Positions 12,976-13,122 of a stretch of 13,122 nucleotides of DNA are shown here, piece by piece. Both the position numbers and the translations under genes were made by a program. A model generated the notes under the pieces. The model ran no database searches. It had not been told where the DNA came from and saw nothing but the letters and a program-made list of their open reading frames with translations. Location of the stretch: assembly GCA_910579545.1 (NCBI GenBank), contig CAJTVI010000069.1, forward strand, positions 1 through 13,122, written 5' to 3'. Numbering within the stretch: position 1 is the first letter of the stretch; the number at the start of each line of letters is the position of its first letter. This DNA is from an uncultured Oscillospiraceae bacterium. GTDB taxonomy: Bacteria > Bacillota > Clostridia > Oscillospirales > Ruminococcaceae.

Positions 12976-13029
12976 TTTTCACTGATTTGCAGGAAGGCAG
13001 CCTGATGATTTTCGTAGTTTAGCGTTCGC

Positions 13030-13060
13030 CCTCACCGGGGCACTCCTGTGTGCCGTGAGG
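13030..13060 (-). other. Strong bulged hairpin in the transposase 5' non-coding region
   Basis: CCTCAC (13030-13035) pairs with GTGAGG (13055-13060), and GGCAC (13039-13043) pairs with GTGCC (13050-13054), around a 6-base loop with a 3-base bulge. It is 70 bp upstream of the transposase start. Such a hairpin can protect transposase genes from read-in translation, be a recombination site, or be part of an RNA; the sequence does not tell which. Confidence 0.6.
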
Positions 13061-13122
13061 CATGGTTGTTCTTTGCGTCGTTCGCCTTGCTGCCGACGAA
13101 AGTGATTTCAAATTGGCCCCAT

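Larger units (their letters stand above)
11440..13122 (-). mobile_element. IS110-family insertion sequence, ends not resolved
   Basis: An intact IS110-type transposase gene is flanked by about 160 bp (to the window end) of non-coding DNA upstream and at least 300 bp downstream. IS110 elements have no terminal inverted repeats, so ends cannot be read from one copy. The lower limit given is the end of the candidate RNA; the true edge may be nearer 11385-11400. The upper edge is either close to 13061-13088 or beyond the window. Shared motifs in both flanks: TGTGCCG, 3 or 5 bases, GGCATGGTTGTT at 11694-11717 and 13049-13070; CGTTCGCC at 11483-11490, 13023-13030 and 13079-13086. Confidence 0.6.

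Noticed and set aside
11945..12985. 346-codon + strand frame opposite the transposase
   Set aside because: It is antisense to a transposase with all catalytic residues, has no ribosome site, and shows a Gln/His-rich pattern typical of shadow frames.
1..13122. CRISPR array, rRNA genes or prophage module
   Set aside because: No regularly spaced repeats, no rRNA-like sequence, and no capsid, terminase, integrase or tail genes. The S24 repressor alone is not enough to call a prophage.

Overview
The window looks like chromosomal DNA of a high-GC member of the Clostridia, probably close to the Oscillospiraceae/Ruminococcaceae. The reasons are strong AGGAGG-type ribosome binding sites, sigma-A-type promoters (TTGACA/TATAAT, 17-bp spacers), tRNA genes that encode their own CCA, A/T-tract terminators, and a radical-SAM + DUF4130 gene pair that is common in this group. 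No species can be named from the sequence alone. The window starts inside a tRNA gene and ends inside the non-coding end of an insertion sequence. Both are multicopy sequences, so the window may be one whole assembly contig.

Layout. Positions 1-560 hold a tRNA island: the 3' part of tRNA-Arg(ACG) on the + strand with its terminator, then tRNA-Ser(GCU) and tRNA-Ser(UGA) on the - strand with a shared terminator and a consensus promoter. Positions 915-1184 (-) encode an 89-residue two-helix membrane protein. It is divergent from a LexA/CI-like HTH + S24 repressor (1469-2077, +). The 285 bp between them carry two back-to-back consensus promoters laced with GTTGTA/TACAAC half-sites, a likely autoregulatory control region.

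From 1469 to 11163 every gene is on the + strand. The repressor is followed by a radical-SAM/helix-hairpin-helix protein and a DUF4130 protein, a conserved pair suspected of DNA repair or DNA modification. After these come small accessory enzymes and orphan families: a PPOX-like flavoprotein, a half-size EamA transporter, a DUF1835/DUF3658 protein, an unknown 182-residue protein, a metallo-beta-lactamase-fold hydrolase, a DUF4304 protein, a HicB-like/DinB-like two-domain protein, a Cys-rich small protein, and a GNAT acetyltransferase whose start overlaps the preceding stop codon (ATGA).

Positions 11164-13122 hold an IS110-family transposase on the - strand with long non-coding flanks. About 165 nt downstream of its stop is an extended -10 promoter followed by roughly 200 nt that can fold into several stem-loops with large internal loops. 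This is the arrangement expected of an IS110/IS1111-type bridge (seek) RNA. The two non-coding ends share direct repeats, and short repeats resembling GCTGCCGAC occur near both edges. The two points most worth following up are this candidate guide RNA and the S24-repressor/radical-SAM/DUF4130 neighbourhood.
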